Below are positions 24,478 to 34,016 of a stretch of 64,000 bases of DNA, one piece after another. Numbering within the stretch: the first letter of the stretch is position 1; each line of letters begins with the position of its first letter. Both the position numbers and the translations under genes were made by a program. Under the pieces are notes generated by a model that saw only the letters and a list, made by a program, of their open reading frames with translations, was not told the DNA's origin and did not search any database. Origin of the DNA: Hahella sp. HNIBRBA332 (GTDB lineage Bacteria; Pseudomonadota; Gammaproteobacteria; Pseudomonadales; Oleiphilaceae); assembly GCF_030719035.1 (NCBI RefSeq), contig NZ_CP132203.1, forward strand, positions 6,885,001 to 6,949,000, written 5' to 3'.

Positions 24478-25824
24478 ATGATCGGAGACTGGTTGACAGA
24501 TGACATAGCGAAAGCGGTCGGCGGCGTAGCTGAAGGCGACAATGTCGCTTTTACTCGCGTAACGACCGACTCCCGGGCGGATTGCTCCGGCGCTTTGTTT
24601 GTCGCGCTGAAAGGCGACCGCTTCGATGGTCATGAGTATATAGACGCCGCTGTCGCTCAGGGCGCTGTCGCTATACTGGCGCAACGCAAAGTGGCGGCGG
24701 GTGTGGCGCAGATTGTCGTGCCGGACAGCTTGGCTGGTCTGGGACGACTCGGCGCACTGAATCGTAATCGCTTTAAAGGGCCAGTGGCGGCTGTTACTGG
24801 GAGCGCGGGCAAGACAACAGTGAAAGAGCTGTTGGCTTCTATATTGTCCCAGCGCGGCGACGTATGTAAGACCCAGGGCAACTTTAACAACCACATTGGC
24901 GTGCCTTTGAGCCTCCTGCAGTTGACTGAAGGACACAAAAGCGCGGTGTTTGAGCTGGGAGCCAGTGCCGTGGGAGAGATCGCCTACACGGTGGCGCTTG
25001 CGCGTCCGCAGGTGGCGATTCTGAATAATGCCGCGGCGGTGCATGTTGAAGGGTTTGGTGATCTGGCGAGCATTGTTAAAGCCAAGGGCGAGATCGTTTG
25101 CGGCTTGCCTGAGGATGGCGTGGCGGTGCTGAACAAAGATGACGCCAATTTCTCTGCATGGGTGGAAATGGCGGGTGCGCGCAAAGTTATCAGCTTTGGT
25201 ATGGATGAATCTGCGATGGTGAGAGCGCAAAACGTGAACCTGGAGCTGAACGGCTCCACGTTTCGGTTGTGCGCGCCAGAAGGAGACATTGATGTGACTT
25301 TGCCCTTGCCGGGCGCGCACAACGTTCGCAACGCTTTGGCGGCTGCGGCCGCCGCACTGGCGTTGGGGTGGACTTTGAATGAAGTACGCGACGGGCTCGC
25401 GTCGGCGGTTCCAGTTAAAGGCCGCATGAACAAGTTACTGGGAATTAACGGGAGTGTCATTCTTGATGACACATACAATGCCAGCCCGACTTCGATGAAG
25501 GCCGCGATTGACGTCCTGGCCCGCTATCCAGGGCGTCGAATCGTCGCGCTAGGGCACATGGGAGAACTAGGTTCCGTTGCAGAGGAAGCGCACAGGGAGG
25601 TTGCTCAATACGCCAGGGACAATGGCGTAGATATGTTATTGGGAATAGGCCGCTGGGCGGCGGAATATCGTGAAGGCTTCGGGGATGCGTCCCCGGTTGT
25701 TACTACTCATGACGACATCGCCGCATGGTTGCGGGAGCGCTTGGACTCTAACACCACTGTGTTGGTGAAAGGTTCCCGTAGCGCGGCGATGGAAAACGTT
25801 GTGAAGCAGATTGTGGAGAAATGA
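24478..25824 (+). CDS. murF: UDP-MurNAc-pentapeptide synthetase (D-Ala-D-Ala adding)
   Basis: MurF joins D-Ala-D-Ala to the UDP-MurNAc-tripeptide, the last cytoplasmic peptide step. It has about 448 residues, with the Mur ligase P-loop VTGSAGKTTVKELL, ELGASAVGEIAYT, NAAAVHVEGFG, the domain-3 DDTYNASPTSMKAA and a terminal LVKGSRSAAME. An upstream GTG (24472) would add two residues, but ATG 24478 sits better relative to AAAAGAG. It lies 16 nt after the murE stop. Confidence 0.96.
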   Translation: MIGDWLTDDIAKAVGGVAEGDNVAFTRVTTDSRADCSGALFVALKGDRFDGHEYIDAAVAQGAVAILAQRKVAAGVAQIVVPDSLAGLGRLGALNRNRFKGPVAAVTGSAGKTTVKELLASILSQRGDVCKTQGNFNNHIGVPLSLLQLTEGHKSAVFELGASAVGEIAYTVALARPQVAILNNAAAVHVEGFGDLASIVKAKGEIVCGLPEDGVAVLNKDDANFSAWVEMAGARKVISFGMDESAMVRAQNVNLELNGSTFRLCAPEGDIDVTLPLPGAHNVRNALAAAAAALALGWTLNEVRDGLASAVPVKGRMNKLLGINGSVILDDTYNASPTSMKAAIDVLARYPGRRIVALGHMGELGSVAEEAHREVAQYARDNGVDMLLGIGRWAAEYREGFGDASPVVTTHDDIAAWLRERLDSNTTVLVKGSRSAAMENVVKQIVEK

Positions 25825-25830
25825 AATTGT

Positions 25831-25846
25831 ATGAACGTCCGTTCAT
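25831..25846. promoter_or_regulatory. Perfect inverted repeat in the murF-mraY spacer
   Basis: ATGAACG, a 2-nt spacer and CGTTCAT form a perfect 16-bp palindrome in the 47-nt spacer, ending 25 nt before the mraY ATG. The size and symmetry suit a dimeric regulator site, but no regulator is known to me for this position. Confidence 0.45.
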
Positions 25847-25871
25847 CAAACGCGATGGGAGACGGGGCTAA

Positions 25872-26954
25872 ATGCTAGTCTGGGTAGCTGATTTTTTAGC
25901 GCAGTATTTCAGCATTTTCAGTGTGTTCCAGTACCTCACGCTGCGTGCGATCCTGGGCGTCTTAACGGCGCTGCTGATCTCTCTGCTGGTGGGGCCGGTG
26001 ATGATTCGCAAGCTCAGCTATTACCAGATCGGGCAAGCGGTCAGAGACGATGGCCCTGAGAGCCATTTCAGCAAAGCCGGCACGCCTACCATGGGCGGCG
26101 CTTTGATTTTGGTGGCGATTGCAGTGAGCACCTTGCTGTGGGCGGACCTGACCAATCGCTATGTGCTGATCACCCTGGGCGTGACCCTGTTGTTTGGCGC
26201 TATCGGCTGGGTGGATGACTGGCGCAAAGTCGTCGAGCGAAACCCGAAAGGTCTGCCGGCGCGCTGGAAGTACTTCTGGCAATCCGTGTTTGGTTTTGGC
26301 GCGGCCGTCCTGTTATTCAAAACCGCGCAATTACCGCAGGAAACGACATTGATCGTTCCCTTCTTTAAGGACGTCACCTTGGCGCTTGGCGTGGGGTTTG
26401 TGTTGCTGACCTACTTTGTGATCGTGGGCGGCAGTAATGCGGTAAACCTGACTGATGGTCTGGATGGGCTGGCGATTATGCCGACCGTCATGGTGGGCGG
26501 CGCTCTGGCCGTGTTTGCTTATTTATCCGGTCACGTGAAGTTTGCGGAGTATCTGCATATTCCTTATTTGCCGGGAACCGGGGAGCTGGTGATATTCCTG
26601 GGCGCATTGGTTGGCGCAGGGCTGGGCTTTCTCTGGTTCAACACCTACCCGGCGCAGGTATTCATGGGCGATGTCGGCGCATTGGCGCTTGGCGCTGCGC
26701 TTGGCGTGGTGGCGGTCATTGTCCGTCAGGAACTGGTGTTTTTCGTAATGGGCGGCGTGTTCGTGATGGAGACGGTGTCCGTGATTCTACAGGTGGCGTC
26801 ATACAAGCTGACCGGAAGGCGTATCTTCCGCATGGCTCCGTTGCACCACCATTTTGAACTCAAAGGCTGGCCGGAGCCGAGAGTTATCGTGCGGTTTTGG
26901 GTCATAACCGTAGTGCTGGTGCTGATTGGTTTGGCGACGTTGAAGATCAGGTAA
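25872..26954 (+). CDS. mraY: Phospho-MurNAc-pentapeptide translocase
   Basis: MraY transfers phospho-MurNAc-pentapeptide to undecaprenyl phosphate, forming lipid I at the inner membrane. The 360 residues equal the E. coli length, with about ten transmembrane helices. Conserved cytoplasmic motifs are GTPTMGGALI, the DDWRK aspartates, NAVNLTDGLDGLA, FMGDVGALALGAAL and the histidine-rich PLHHHFELKGW. It is preceded by a palindrome in the murF spacer and followed 7 nt later by murD. Confidence 0.97.
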   Translation: MLVWVADFLAQYFSIFSVFQYLTLRAILGVLTALLISLLVGPVMIRKLSYYQIGQAVRDDGPESHFSKAGTPTMGGALILVAIAVSTLLWADLTNRYVLITLGVTLLFGAIGWVDDWRKVVERNPKGLPARWKYFWQSVFGFGAAVLLFKTAQLPQETTLIVPFFKDVTLALGVGFVLLTYFVIVGGSNAVNLTDGLDGLAIMPTVMVGGALAVFAYLSGHVKFAEYLHIPYLPGTGELVIFLGALVGAGLGFLWFNTYPAQVFMGDVGALALGAALGVVAVIVRQELVFFVMGGVFVMETVSVILQVASYKLTGRRIFRMAPLHHHFELKGWPEPRVIVRFWVITVVLVLIGLATLKIR

Positions 26955-26961
26955 TTCGTTC

Positions 26962-28302
26962 ATGTCGATTCTGGCGCGCGACCGTAATATCGCTGTAATC
27001 GGGCTAGGTAAGACCGGGCTGTCCTGCGCGGATTATCTGACACGGCGCGGTTATGGCTTTTGCGTGATGGATACGCGCGAAAATCCTCCTGGGCTGGCGG
27101 AGCTTAATGCGATCAATCCGGATGCTCCGGTAGTGACTGGCGGGCTGGATCAGGACATGCTGGCGCGCGCCGACGAAATCTGGTTGAGCCCTGGTGTGCC
27201 ATTGAGTCACCCAGACCTTCAGGCCGTCAAAGGGCAAGTCAAGATCTGTGGGGATGTAGACGTATTCAGCCGTGAAGCCAGTGCGCCCATTCTGGCGATC
27301 ACCGGCTCCAACGGCAAAAGTACAGTGACCACACTGGTCGGTGAAATGGCGAAGGCTTGCGGCGTGAATGTCGCCGTGGGCGGTAATCTCGGAACGCCGG
27401 TGCTGGATCTGCTGGCGGATGGGGTGGAGTTGTATGTGGTGGAGCTGTCCAGCTTCCAGCTGGAGACGACTGATCACCTGGGGGCACTGGCGGCGACCGT
27501 GCTGAACTTGTCGGAAGATCATATGGACCGCTATGCGGACATGATGGCTTACCACCTCGCCAAGCTGAGAGTTTTTTACGGCTGCCGCCGTCAGGTGCTG
27601 AATCGTGATGACGCGCTGGCGCAACCGCCTCTGAGCCGGGAAGCGGAAGTCACTTGGTTTACCTTGAAGAAGCCAGAGCCGGGACAGTATGGCGTGCTGG
27701 AAGAGGATGGCTGCGCTTGGTTGGCGTATGGCGCAGAGAAGCTGTTGCCGGTGGAGCAAATGCGCATTCGCGGCAAACACAACTGGAGTAACGCGCTGGC
27801 GGCTTTGGCGCTGGCGGACGCTGCTGGTCTGGAGCGCGAGCCCTGTCTGCAGGCGTTGAGAGAATTTACGGGGCTGACCCATCGTTGCGAGTGGGTGGCC
27901 GACAAAGGCGGAGTCGCCTATATCAATGACTCCAAAGCCACCAACGTGGGGGCGACCCAAGCTGCATTGGCCGGATTGGGTCCTGTTACGAGCGGCGGAA
28001 TTGTGCTGATTTGTGGTGGACAAGGGAAAGGGCAGGATTTTGCTCCCTTGGCGCCGGCGGTGAAAGAGTGGGTGTCCACGCTGATAATCGTTGGTGAGGA
28101 CGGCCCCAAACTAAAAGAAGCTCTCGCTGGCGGCGCAATGGCTTTGTCGGCTGAGACGATGGAAGAGGCGGTTAAACTGGCGGCGGAAGAATCTGCGCCT
28201 GGCGATCTGGTGTTGCTGTCTCCAGCCTGCGCCAGTTTTGACATGTTCAAAAACTATGAGGACCGCGGCGACCAGTTCAAACAATGGGTGAGGGCGTTAT
28301 GA
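26962..28302 (+). CDS. murD: UDP-MurNAc-L-Ala:D-Glu ligase
   Basis: MurD adds D-glutamate to UDP-MurNAc-L-Ala. It has 446 residues. The N-terminal Rossmann-like domain begins IAVIGLGKTGLSCADYL; the central ATPase has AITGSNGKSTVTTL, then VVELSSFQLETT and LNLSEDHMDRY. The C-terminal domain carries INDSKATNVGAT and LLSPACASFDMFKNYEDRGDQF, split here from the preceding LVL. Its stop overlaps the ftsW start (ATGA). Confidence 0.97.
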   Translation: MSILARDRNIAVIGLGKTGLSCADYLTRRGYGFCVMDTRENPPGLAELNAINPDAPVVTGGLDQDMLARADEIWLSPGVPLSHPDLQAVKGQVKICGDVDVFSREASAPILAITGSNGKSTVTTLVGEMAKACGVNVAVGGNLGTPVLDLLADGVELYVVELSSFQLETTDHLGALAATVLNLSEDHMDRYADMMAYHLAKLRVFYGCRRQVLNRDDALAQPPLSREAEVTWFTLKKPEPGQYGVLEEDGCAWLAYGAEKLLPVEQMRIRGKHNWSNALAALALADAAGLEREPCLQALREFTGLTHRCEWVADKGGVAYINDSKATNVGATQAALAGLGPVTSGGIVLICGGQGKGQDFAPLAPAVKEWVSTLIIVGEDGPKLKEALAGGAMALSAETMEEAVKLAAEESAPGDLVLLSPACASFDMFKNYEDRGDQFKQWVRAL

Positions 28303-29492
28303 ACGCATTAACGCTTACCGCTTCCAAAAACACCCAGGCGATGACGTTGGATATGCCGTTATTGGGCTCAGCTCTGGCGTTGGCGGCCATTGGTTTGATC
28401 ATGGTGACTTCGGCGTCGGTTGACTTCGCCGACGACGCCAATGGACAGGCCTTATATTACATGTGGCGGCATTTGTCATATCTGCTGGCTGGCGTTGCAG
28501 TTGGCTTCGTGATTCTGCGGTTGCCTCTGCAATGGTGGCACCAGCAAAGCTGGATATTGCTGGTGGTGGCCTTGGGTTTCCTGGTGGCGGTGCTGATTCC
28601 AGGAATCGGGCGCACTGTCAACGGCAGCACCCGGTGGATTGGCCTGGGTGTGATCAATATTCAGGCGTCGGAAATCGCCAAGGTGTGTCTGGCGATATAT
28701 ACCGCCAGCTATCTGGTGCGTCGTCTGGACGAAGTTCGAGGCAGCTGGTGGGGCTTCGCCAAGCCATTGCTGGTGCTGACGCTGGTGGCGTTGCTGCTGC
28801 TTATGGAGCCGGACTTTGGCGCACTGGTCGTCACCATGTGTGCGGTTGTTGGAATGATTTTTCTGAGCGGCGTGGCGTTAAGTCGGTTCGCCGCATTGTT
28901 GATGTTCTGCGTGGGCAGCGTGGCGCTACTGGCGGTATCGCAGCCTTACCGCTTGAAGCGGCTGACCGCTTATACCGATCCCTGGGCGGACCAGTTTGAC
29001 AGTGGTTATCAGCTCACTCAGGCGCTAATTGCTTTTGGGCGTGGCGAGTGGAGCGGCGTAGGCCTGGGTAACAGTGTGCAAAAGCTTTTTTATCTACCTG
29101 AGGCACACACCGACTTTGTTTTCGCCATTATTGCGGAAGAGCTGGGGCTGTTGGGTAGCTTGTTGATTATCGTGCTATTCGGTGTGTTGCTGTGGCGCGG
29201 CATGCATGTATCGCGGATGGCGGAACGTGCGGGCCAACTGTTTAACGCCTACACCGGTTATGGGGTCACGCTGCTGCTTGGCGGCCAGGCGTTGATTAAC
29301 CTGGGCGTGAACACAGGGCTCCTGCCGACCAAAGGGTTGACGCTGCCTCTGATCAGCTACGGTGGCAGTAGTTTGATTATCAGCTGCCTGTGCGTGGCGA
29401 TTTTGCTGCGCATTGGCTCCGAGGCGGTGAGCGGAGAGCAGAATGAAGACGTGTCGCCAAAAGTGAAAAACCGGGGAGACGCGCAGCGATGA
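28299..29492 (+). CDS. ftsW: Septal peptidoglycan glycosyltransferase FtsW
   Basis: This SEDS-family polymerase builds septal glycan strands with FtsI. It has 397 residues and about ten transmembrane helices. SEDS motifs are visible: the NGSTRWIGLGVINIQASEIAK segment (split NGSTRWIGLG / QASEIAK), YQLTQALIAFGRGEWSGVGLG, YLPEAHTDFVFAIIAEELG and the late TKGLTLPLISYGGSS. ATG 28299 overlaps the murD stop; a start at 28284 would lie inside murD and lacks support. Confidence 0.95.
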   Translation: MNALTLTASKNTQAMTLDMPLLGSALALAAIGLIMVTSASVDFADDANGQALYYMWRHLSYLLAGVAVGFVILRLPLQWWHQQSWILLVVALGFLVAVLIPGIGRTVNGSTRWIGLGVINIQASEIAKVCLAIYTASYLVRRLDEVRGSWWGFAKPLLVLTLVALLLLMEPDFGALVVTMCAVVGMIFLSGVALSRFAALLMFCVGSVALLAVSQPYRLKRLTAYTDPWADQFDSGYQLTQALIAFGRGEWSGVGLGNSVQKLFYLPEAHTDFVFAIIAEELGLLGSLLIIVLFGVLLWRGMHVSRMAERAGQLFNAYTGYGVTLLLGGQALINLGVNTGLLPTKGLTLPLISYGGSSLIISCLCVAILLRIGSEAVSGEQNEDVSPKVKNRGDAQR

Positions 29493-30571
29493 GCGGCAAG
29501 ACTTTTCTGGTCATGGCGGGCGGCACTGGTGGGCATGTATACCCGGCGTTGGCGTCTGCGCTGGCGCTGCGCGAACAGGGGGCGAATGTCGTCTGGCTGG
29601 GCGCACGTGGAGGAATGGAGGAGCGCATTATTGGCGGCACTGACATCCCCATGCGTTTGATCACTATTGGCGGCTTGCGGGGCAAAGGCGCCGCTGCGTT
29701 GCTGATGGCCCCGGTAAATCTGATGCGCGCCCTGTGGCAGGCATTCGGTGTGTTCCGCAAGGAAAAGCCCGACTGTGTGCTGGGGATGGGGGGCTTCGCG
29801 TCAGGACCTGGCGGCATCGTGGCCTGTTTGACTCGCACGCCGCTGGTGATTCACGAGCAAAATGCGATTGCGGGGATGACCAACCGTTGGCTGGCCCGCG
29901 GCGCGCGTTATGTATTGGAAGCTTTTCCGCAAACCTTTGCTCAGGCGCAGTCGGTTGTGACCGTGGGCAATCCGGTCAGAGATGAATTGGCGGCGTTGCC
30001 CTCACCGCAGGAGAGGGGAGTCGGCTTCAGAAAGCCGACGCTGCTCATTCTGGGCGGCAGTCGCGGCGCTCTGGCGTTAAACGAGGCCGCGCCCAAAGCT
30101 ATTGCTGCTTTACCCGAGGCTTTGCGCCCGCGAGTCGTTCATCAGGCGGGTGAGGGTAAGGATCAGGCTTGTCGTGAACTCTATGCGAGTTTGGGAGTGG
30201 AGGCGGAAGTCCACGACTTTTTACAAGACATGGCCAGCGTGTACGCAAATGCTGATCTGGCTCTATGTCGAGCGGGGGCGTTGACCCTCGCGGAGCTTTG
30301 TACTGTGGGACTGGGGGCGCTGCTGGCGCCGTACCCACATGCGGTGGACGATCACCAGACCGCGAACGCCCGGCATTTAGAGCAGGCGGGAGCGGCGATG
30401 ATATTTCAACAGGACAATTTAACGGTGGAAAGATTGGCTGAAACTTTGACTTCCCTGCTTGGGCAGCCGCAAAAACTGCTGGATATGGCGAACGCCGCAC
30501 GTACGTTGGCCAAGCCCGAAGCGACCAGAGAAGTGGTCAAGTATTGTTGGGAGGCATGCGCCAATGACTGA
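29489..30571 (+). CDS. murG: Lipid II synthase (UDP-GlcNAc transferase) MurG
   Basis: MurG adds GlcNAc to lipid I at the inner face of the membrane. It has 360 residues. The GT-B fold N-terminus has MAGGTGGHVYPALA, followed by GLRGKG, VLGMGGFASGPGG and HEQNAIAGMTNRWLA. The C-terminal half carries LILGGSRGALALNE and CRAGALTLAELCTVG for UDP-GlcNAc binding. It overlaps ftsW by 4 nt and murC by 8 nt. Confidence 0.97.
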   Translation: MSGKTFLVMAGGTGGHVYPALASALALREQGANVVWLGARGGMEERIIGGTDIPMRLITIGGLRGKGAAALLMAPVNLMRALWQAFGVFRKEKPDCVLGMGGFASGPGGIVACLTRTPLVIHEQNAIAGMTNRWLARGARYVLEAFPQTFAQAQSVVTVGNPVRDELAALPSPQERGVGFRKPTLLILGGSRGALALNEAAPKAIAALPEALRPRVVHQAGEGKDQACRELYASLGVEAEVHDFLQDMASVYANADLALCRAGALTLAELCTVGLGALLAPYPHAVDDHQTANARHLEQAGAAMIFQQDNLTVERLAETLTSLLGQPQKLLDMANAARTLAKPEATREVVKYCWEACAND

Positions 30572-31997
30572 GACAACTATGAAGAATACCGTTTGGGGAC
30601 CGCCTGAAATGCGCCGTATCAGACGCATACACTTTGTGGGCATTGGTGGTTCCGGTATGTGCGGCATTGCGGAAGTGCTGCTGAACCAAGGTTATGAAAT
30701 CAGTGGTTCTGACTTGAAAGAGTCCGCCACGACCAGACGTTTGAGCGATATGGGAGCGAGCATCACCTTTGGCCATACCGCGCAGAATATTGCCGGCGCC
30801 AATGTGGTGGTGACTTCCAGCGCAGTGGCCAGAGATAACCCGGAGGTGACGGCGGCTAACGAGCAGCGTATCCCGGTTATCGCCCGTGCAGAGATGCTGG
30901 CGGAGTTGATGCGTTACCGACATGGCGTCGCCATCGCCGGCACTCACGGCAAGACAACGACAACGAGCTTGATGGCGTCTGTTTTAGGTGAAGCGGGTCT
31001 GGATCCAACGTTCGTTATCGGTGGTCGCCTGAACAGCGCTGGAACCAACGCCAAGCTGGGCGCATCCCGGTATCTGGTGGCCGAGGCGGACGAAAGCGAC
31101 GCATCGTTCTTGCACCTGACGCCGATGGTGTCAGTGGTGACAAACATAGATGCGGACCATATGCATACCTATGGCGGCGACTTTGAGAAGCTGAAGCAGA
31201 CCTTCGTTGATTTTTTACACAATCTGCCTTTCTACGGCGTGGCGGTAATGTGTTACGACGACCCGGTCGTGCGTGAAATTATTCCCCGGGTTGGCCGCTC
31301 CGTCATCACCTACGGGTTTAACGAGAAGGCGGATGTGCGTGCTGTGGATATTGCCCAGCAGGGTATGCAGACATCCTTTACTGCGAAACGCCCTGGTGGA
31401 CAGCCCGATTTGCGTATCAGCCTGAACATGCCGGGCAAGCACAATGTGTTGAACGCACTGGCGGTGATCGCGGTAGCCACCGATGAAGGTATTGCTGACG
31501 AAGCGATAGTCTCAGCACTGAATAAATTTCAGGGCGTGGGGCGTCGTTTCCAGGTTTATGGAAATTATCCGGTGGCGGAGGGCTCGGTCATGCTGGTTGA
31601 CGACTATGGTCATCATCCCAGAGAGGTCGACGCCACTATCAAGGCGATTCGCGACGGTTGGCCGGATAAGCGTTTGGTGACGGTGTTCCAGCCGCATCGC
31701 TACACGCGCACTCGCGACCTGTATGAAGACTTCGTGCAGGTATTGTCCAAAGTGGATGTGCTGGTGCTTATGGACGTATATCCCGCGGGAGAAAAAGAAA
31801 TCCCCGGGGCGGATGGACGCAGTCTCTGTCGCAGTATCCGGCAGCGTGGACAGCTTGATCCGATATTTATCGAGCGCGGGCAGGATGTAAAAGCGGTGTT
31901 GAGCGGCGTTCTTCAGGACGGCGATCTTCTGCTGACCCAAGGCGCGGGAGACATAGGCTCAGTGGCCGGAGTATTGGCTGAAGGCGGCCTGCAGTAG
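30564..31997 (+). CDS. murC: UDP-MurNAc-L-alanine ligase
   Basis: MurC adds the first residue, L-alanine, to UDP-MurNAc. It has about 477 residues, beginning before RIRRIHFVGIGGSGMCGIAEVL. The ATPase has AIAGTHGKTTTTSLMA, YLVAEADESDASFL and NIDADHMHTYGG; the C-terminal domain has DDYGHHPREVDAT and VFQPHRYTRTRDLY. The frame is open upstream to 30459 inside murG, but ATG 30564 has GGGAGG 9 nt before it and gives the family N-terminus. Confidence 0.96.
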   Translation: MTETTMKNTVWGPPEMRRIRRIHFVGIGGSGMCGIAEVLLNQGYEISGSDLKESATTRRLSDMGASITFGHTAQNIAGANVVVTSSAVARDNPEVTAANEQRIPVIARAEMLAELMRYRHGVAIAGTHGKTTTTSLMASVLGEAGLDPTFVIGGRLNSAGTNAKLGASRYLVAEADESDASFLHLTPMVSVVTNIDADHMHTYGGDFEKLKQTFVDFLHNLPFYGVAVMCYDDPVVREIIPRVGRSVITYGFNEKADVRAVDIAQQGMQTSFTAKRPGGQPDLRISLNMPGKHNVLNALAVIAVATDEGIADEAIVSALNKFQGVGRRFQVYGNYPVAEGSVMLVDDYGHHPREVDATIKAIRDGWPDKRLVTVFQPHRYTRTRDLYEDFVQVLSKVDVLVLMDVYPAGEKEIPGADGRSLCRSIRQRGQLDPIFIERGQDVKAVLSGVLQDGDLLLTQGAGDIGSVAGVLAEGGLQ

Positions 31998-32086
31998 TAG
32001 CCATAGTCGATAGAAAGTAAGAGTGAACGATGACGCCAGAAACCAAACAACTGGTGTAACGAAGCAACAAGGTAATTAAAGCGTAT

Positions 32087-33034
32087 ATGACGGTCCTCAG
32101 TTGGGAAAAAGTAAAAGACCTGCCTCCTGCCGACTTCGGCAAAGTGGCGGTGCTGTTCGGAGGCGTATCCGCCGAGCGGGATGTGTCTCTGAAAAGCGGC
32201 GGGCAAGTGCTCGCGGCCTTACGTAACGCTGGTGTGGACTGTTTTCATATCGACCCGCGCGATGGTTTACAGCTCTTGTTGGACGGTGACTTTGATCGCG
32301 CATTCATCGTGTTGCACGGTCGCGGCGGAGAAGACGGAACCATGCAGGGACTGTTAACCCTGCTGAACAAGCCCTACACCGGTAGCGATGTTTTGGCGTC
32401 CGCCCTGGCCATGGATAAGCTGCGTACCAAACAGTTATGGGAAAGCATGGGCATTCCGACGCCTAAGTATGCGGTGCTGGACGCCAGCAGCGATTGGGAT
32501 GCCATCGTAACGGAAGTGGGTGTGGGGCAGCCGCTGATGGTCAAGCCTGTTCATGAAGGCTCCAGTATCGGCATGCGTAGAGTGGTTTCCGCTGAAGAGT
32601 TGGAATCGGCGTATCTGGAAGCGGCGAAATTTGATTCAGTCGTTATCGCAGAACAGTGGATAACCGGCGCGGAATATACGGTTTCAATTCTGGGAGAGGA
32701 CGCGTTACCGGCCATCAAGCTGGAAACTGACCGCCAGTTCTACGACTACGAAGCCAAGTATGTCGTGAACGACACGCGCTACATTCTGCCCTGCGGCTTA
32801 CCTCAGGATAAAGAAGATGAACTCAAGACGCTGGCTCTGCGCGCCTACCGCGCCATTGGCTGCTCTGGATGGGGGCGGGTGGACATCATGTGTGACGCCG
32901 CCGGCCAGCCTTGGCTGTTGGAGGCGAACACGGTGCCTGGGATGACGGATCATAGTCTGGTTCCCATGGCCGCGAAAGCCTCTGGATTAAGCTTTGAGCA
33001 GCTGGTTTTGAGCATACTTGGAACAACATTGTAA
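32087..33034 (+). CDS. ddl: D-alanine--D-alanine ligase
   Basis: Ddl makes the D-Ala-D-Ala dipeptide used by MurF. The 315 residues fit the ATP-grasp DdlB type (E. coli 306). Motifs are VAVLFGGVSAERDVSLKSG, FIVLHGRGGEDGTMQG, the ATP-binding PLMVKPVHEGSSIGM, CSGWGRVDIM and LLEANTVPGMTDHSLVP. It lies 89 nt after murC, the widest gap within the mur-fts block. murB is absent from the cluster, as in E. coli. Confidence 0.96.
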   Translation: MTVLSWEKVKDLPPADFGKVAVLFGGVSAERDVSLKSGGQVLAALRNAGVDCFHIDPRDGLQLLLDGDFDRAFIVLHGRGGEDGTMQGLLTLLNKPYTGSDVLASALAMDKLRTKQLWESMGIPTPKYAVLDASSDWDAIVTEVGVGQPLMVKPVHEGSSIGMRRVVSAEELESAYLEAAKFDSVVIAEQWITGAEYTVSILGEDALPAIKLETDRQFYDYEAKYVVNDTRYILPCGLPQDKEDELKTLALRAYRAIGCSGWGRVDIMCDAAGQPWLLEANTVPGMTDHSLVPMAAKASGLSFEQLVLSILGTTL

Positions 33035-33147
33035 CCAGGGCGGCGATCGACCTGGATGGCAGTCAGGGACGACTGAATAAATTGAGATGTACGGACGTGC
33101 GTAACGGTAGTTGCGCCAAGGCAAGTAACTGAGAGTCGCTACAGCTA

Positions 33148-33987
33148 ATGACGCCAACGAAGAAGCAGCTCGACAAATCACTTGGTTCCCGACGCGGCGC
33201 AACTGCGACCCGCGCCAGGGAGCGCGCCGACAAACGGAATACCGGGCCGGCTGCGATTGCGCGACTGCTGGCCTTTATCCCGTGGAATCGGGTGTTGCTG
33301 CATGTATCGATCTTTTGCTTTTGGCTGTTGGTGTTAAGCGCGTTGATCGCCGGCGTCAAATGGTTGGACCGTCCAGTCGCCACGGTTCAGGTAGTTGGTG
33401 AGTTGAACTACGTGAGCCGCGGAGAGGTGAAGGAGTTGCTGTCCCCGTTAATCAACGCCAGCTTTTTTACCTCTGATCTGGACGGCGTGCGAAAAAACCT
33501 GGAAGCCCATCCCTGGGTAAAACGGGCTTCCATCTCCAGATTGTGGCCGGACGCCGTACAAGTGGATCTGGAAGAAGAAGAGCCTTTTGTCAGATGGCGT
33601 AACCAGGGCTATATCAACGAAGCCGGTCGCTTGTTCGTTAAAGAAACCGGCGTAGTGGTGAATGGCCTGCCTGCTCTGATTGGACCTCCGCACAGCGAGC
33701 GGCTGGTGTTTGATAACTTTCAGAAATGGAAGGCGGAACTGTCCAAAGTGGGGTTGGATGTGAACGGCGTGATCATGGAGTCCAGAGGCGCATGGCTGAT
33801 CAGCTTTACGGATGGGTGGGAGCTTAACCTGGGGAAGCAGGATGTTGAGGGGCGGCTGCACCGTTTTACTGTGCTGTTTGAGAAGAAACTGCACCAGGAG
33901 CGAGAAAAAATAGCGAGTGTTGACGCACGATACACCCGGGGGGTGGCGGTGAAATGGAAAGCAGACGTTACTCCGGAACAAGGTTGA
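33148..33987 (+). CDS. ftsQ: Cell division protein FtsQ
   Basis: This bitopic divisome scaffold binds FtsL and FtsB. The 279 residues comprise a basic cytoplasmic tail (Lys/Arg/Thr-rich, residues 1-45), one membrane span (about 51-71), and a periplasmic POTRA domain beginning VATVQVVGELNYVSRGEVKE with HPWVKRASISRLWPDAVQV. A beta domain follows, including LFVKETGVVVNGLPALIGP and WELNLGK. The end overlaps no gene if ftsA starts at 34017. Confidence 0.94.
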   Translation: MTPTKKQLDKSLGSRRGATATRARERADKRNTGPAAIARLLAFIPWNRVLLHVSIFCFWLLVLSALIAGVKWLDRPVATVQVVGELNYVSRGEVKELLSPLINASFFTSDLDGVRKNLEAHPWVKRASISRLWPDAVQVDLEEEEPFVRWRNQGYINEAGRLFVKETGVVVNGLPALIGPPHSERLVFDNFQKWKAELSKVGLDVNGVIMESRGAWLISFTDGWELNLGKQDVEGRLHRFTVLFEKKLHQEREKIASVDARYTRGVAVKWKADVTPEQG

Positions 33988-34016
33988 ATGTGAACTTTAA
34001 GACAGAGTCGAAATAT

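Noticed and set aside
24283..25320. A 345-residue minus-strand frame opposite murE/murF
   Set aside because: It mirrors the codon bias of the real genes and has His/Arg/Gln-rich, domain-free sequence with no ribosome binding site.
27004..28023. A 339-residue minus-strand frame opposite murD
   Set aside because: Same reasons as other antisense frames: no domain, no start signal, a conserved gene on the plus strand.
32030..32059. A 9-codon frame (ATG to TAA) between murC and ddl
   Set aside because: It is too short to judge; it could be a leader peptide, but no attenuator or stalling sequence accompanies it.
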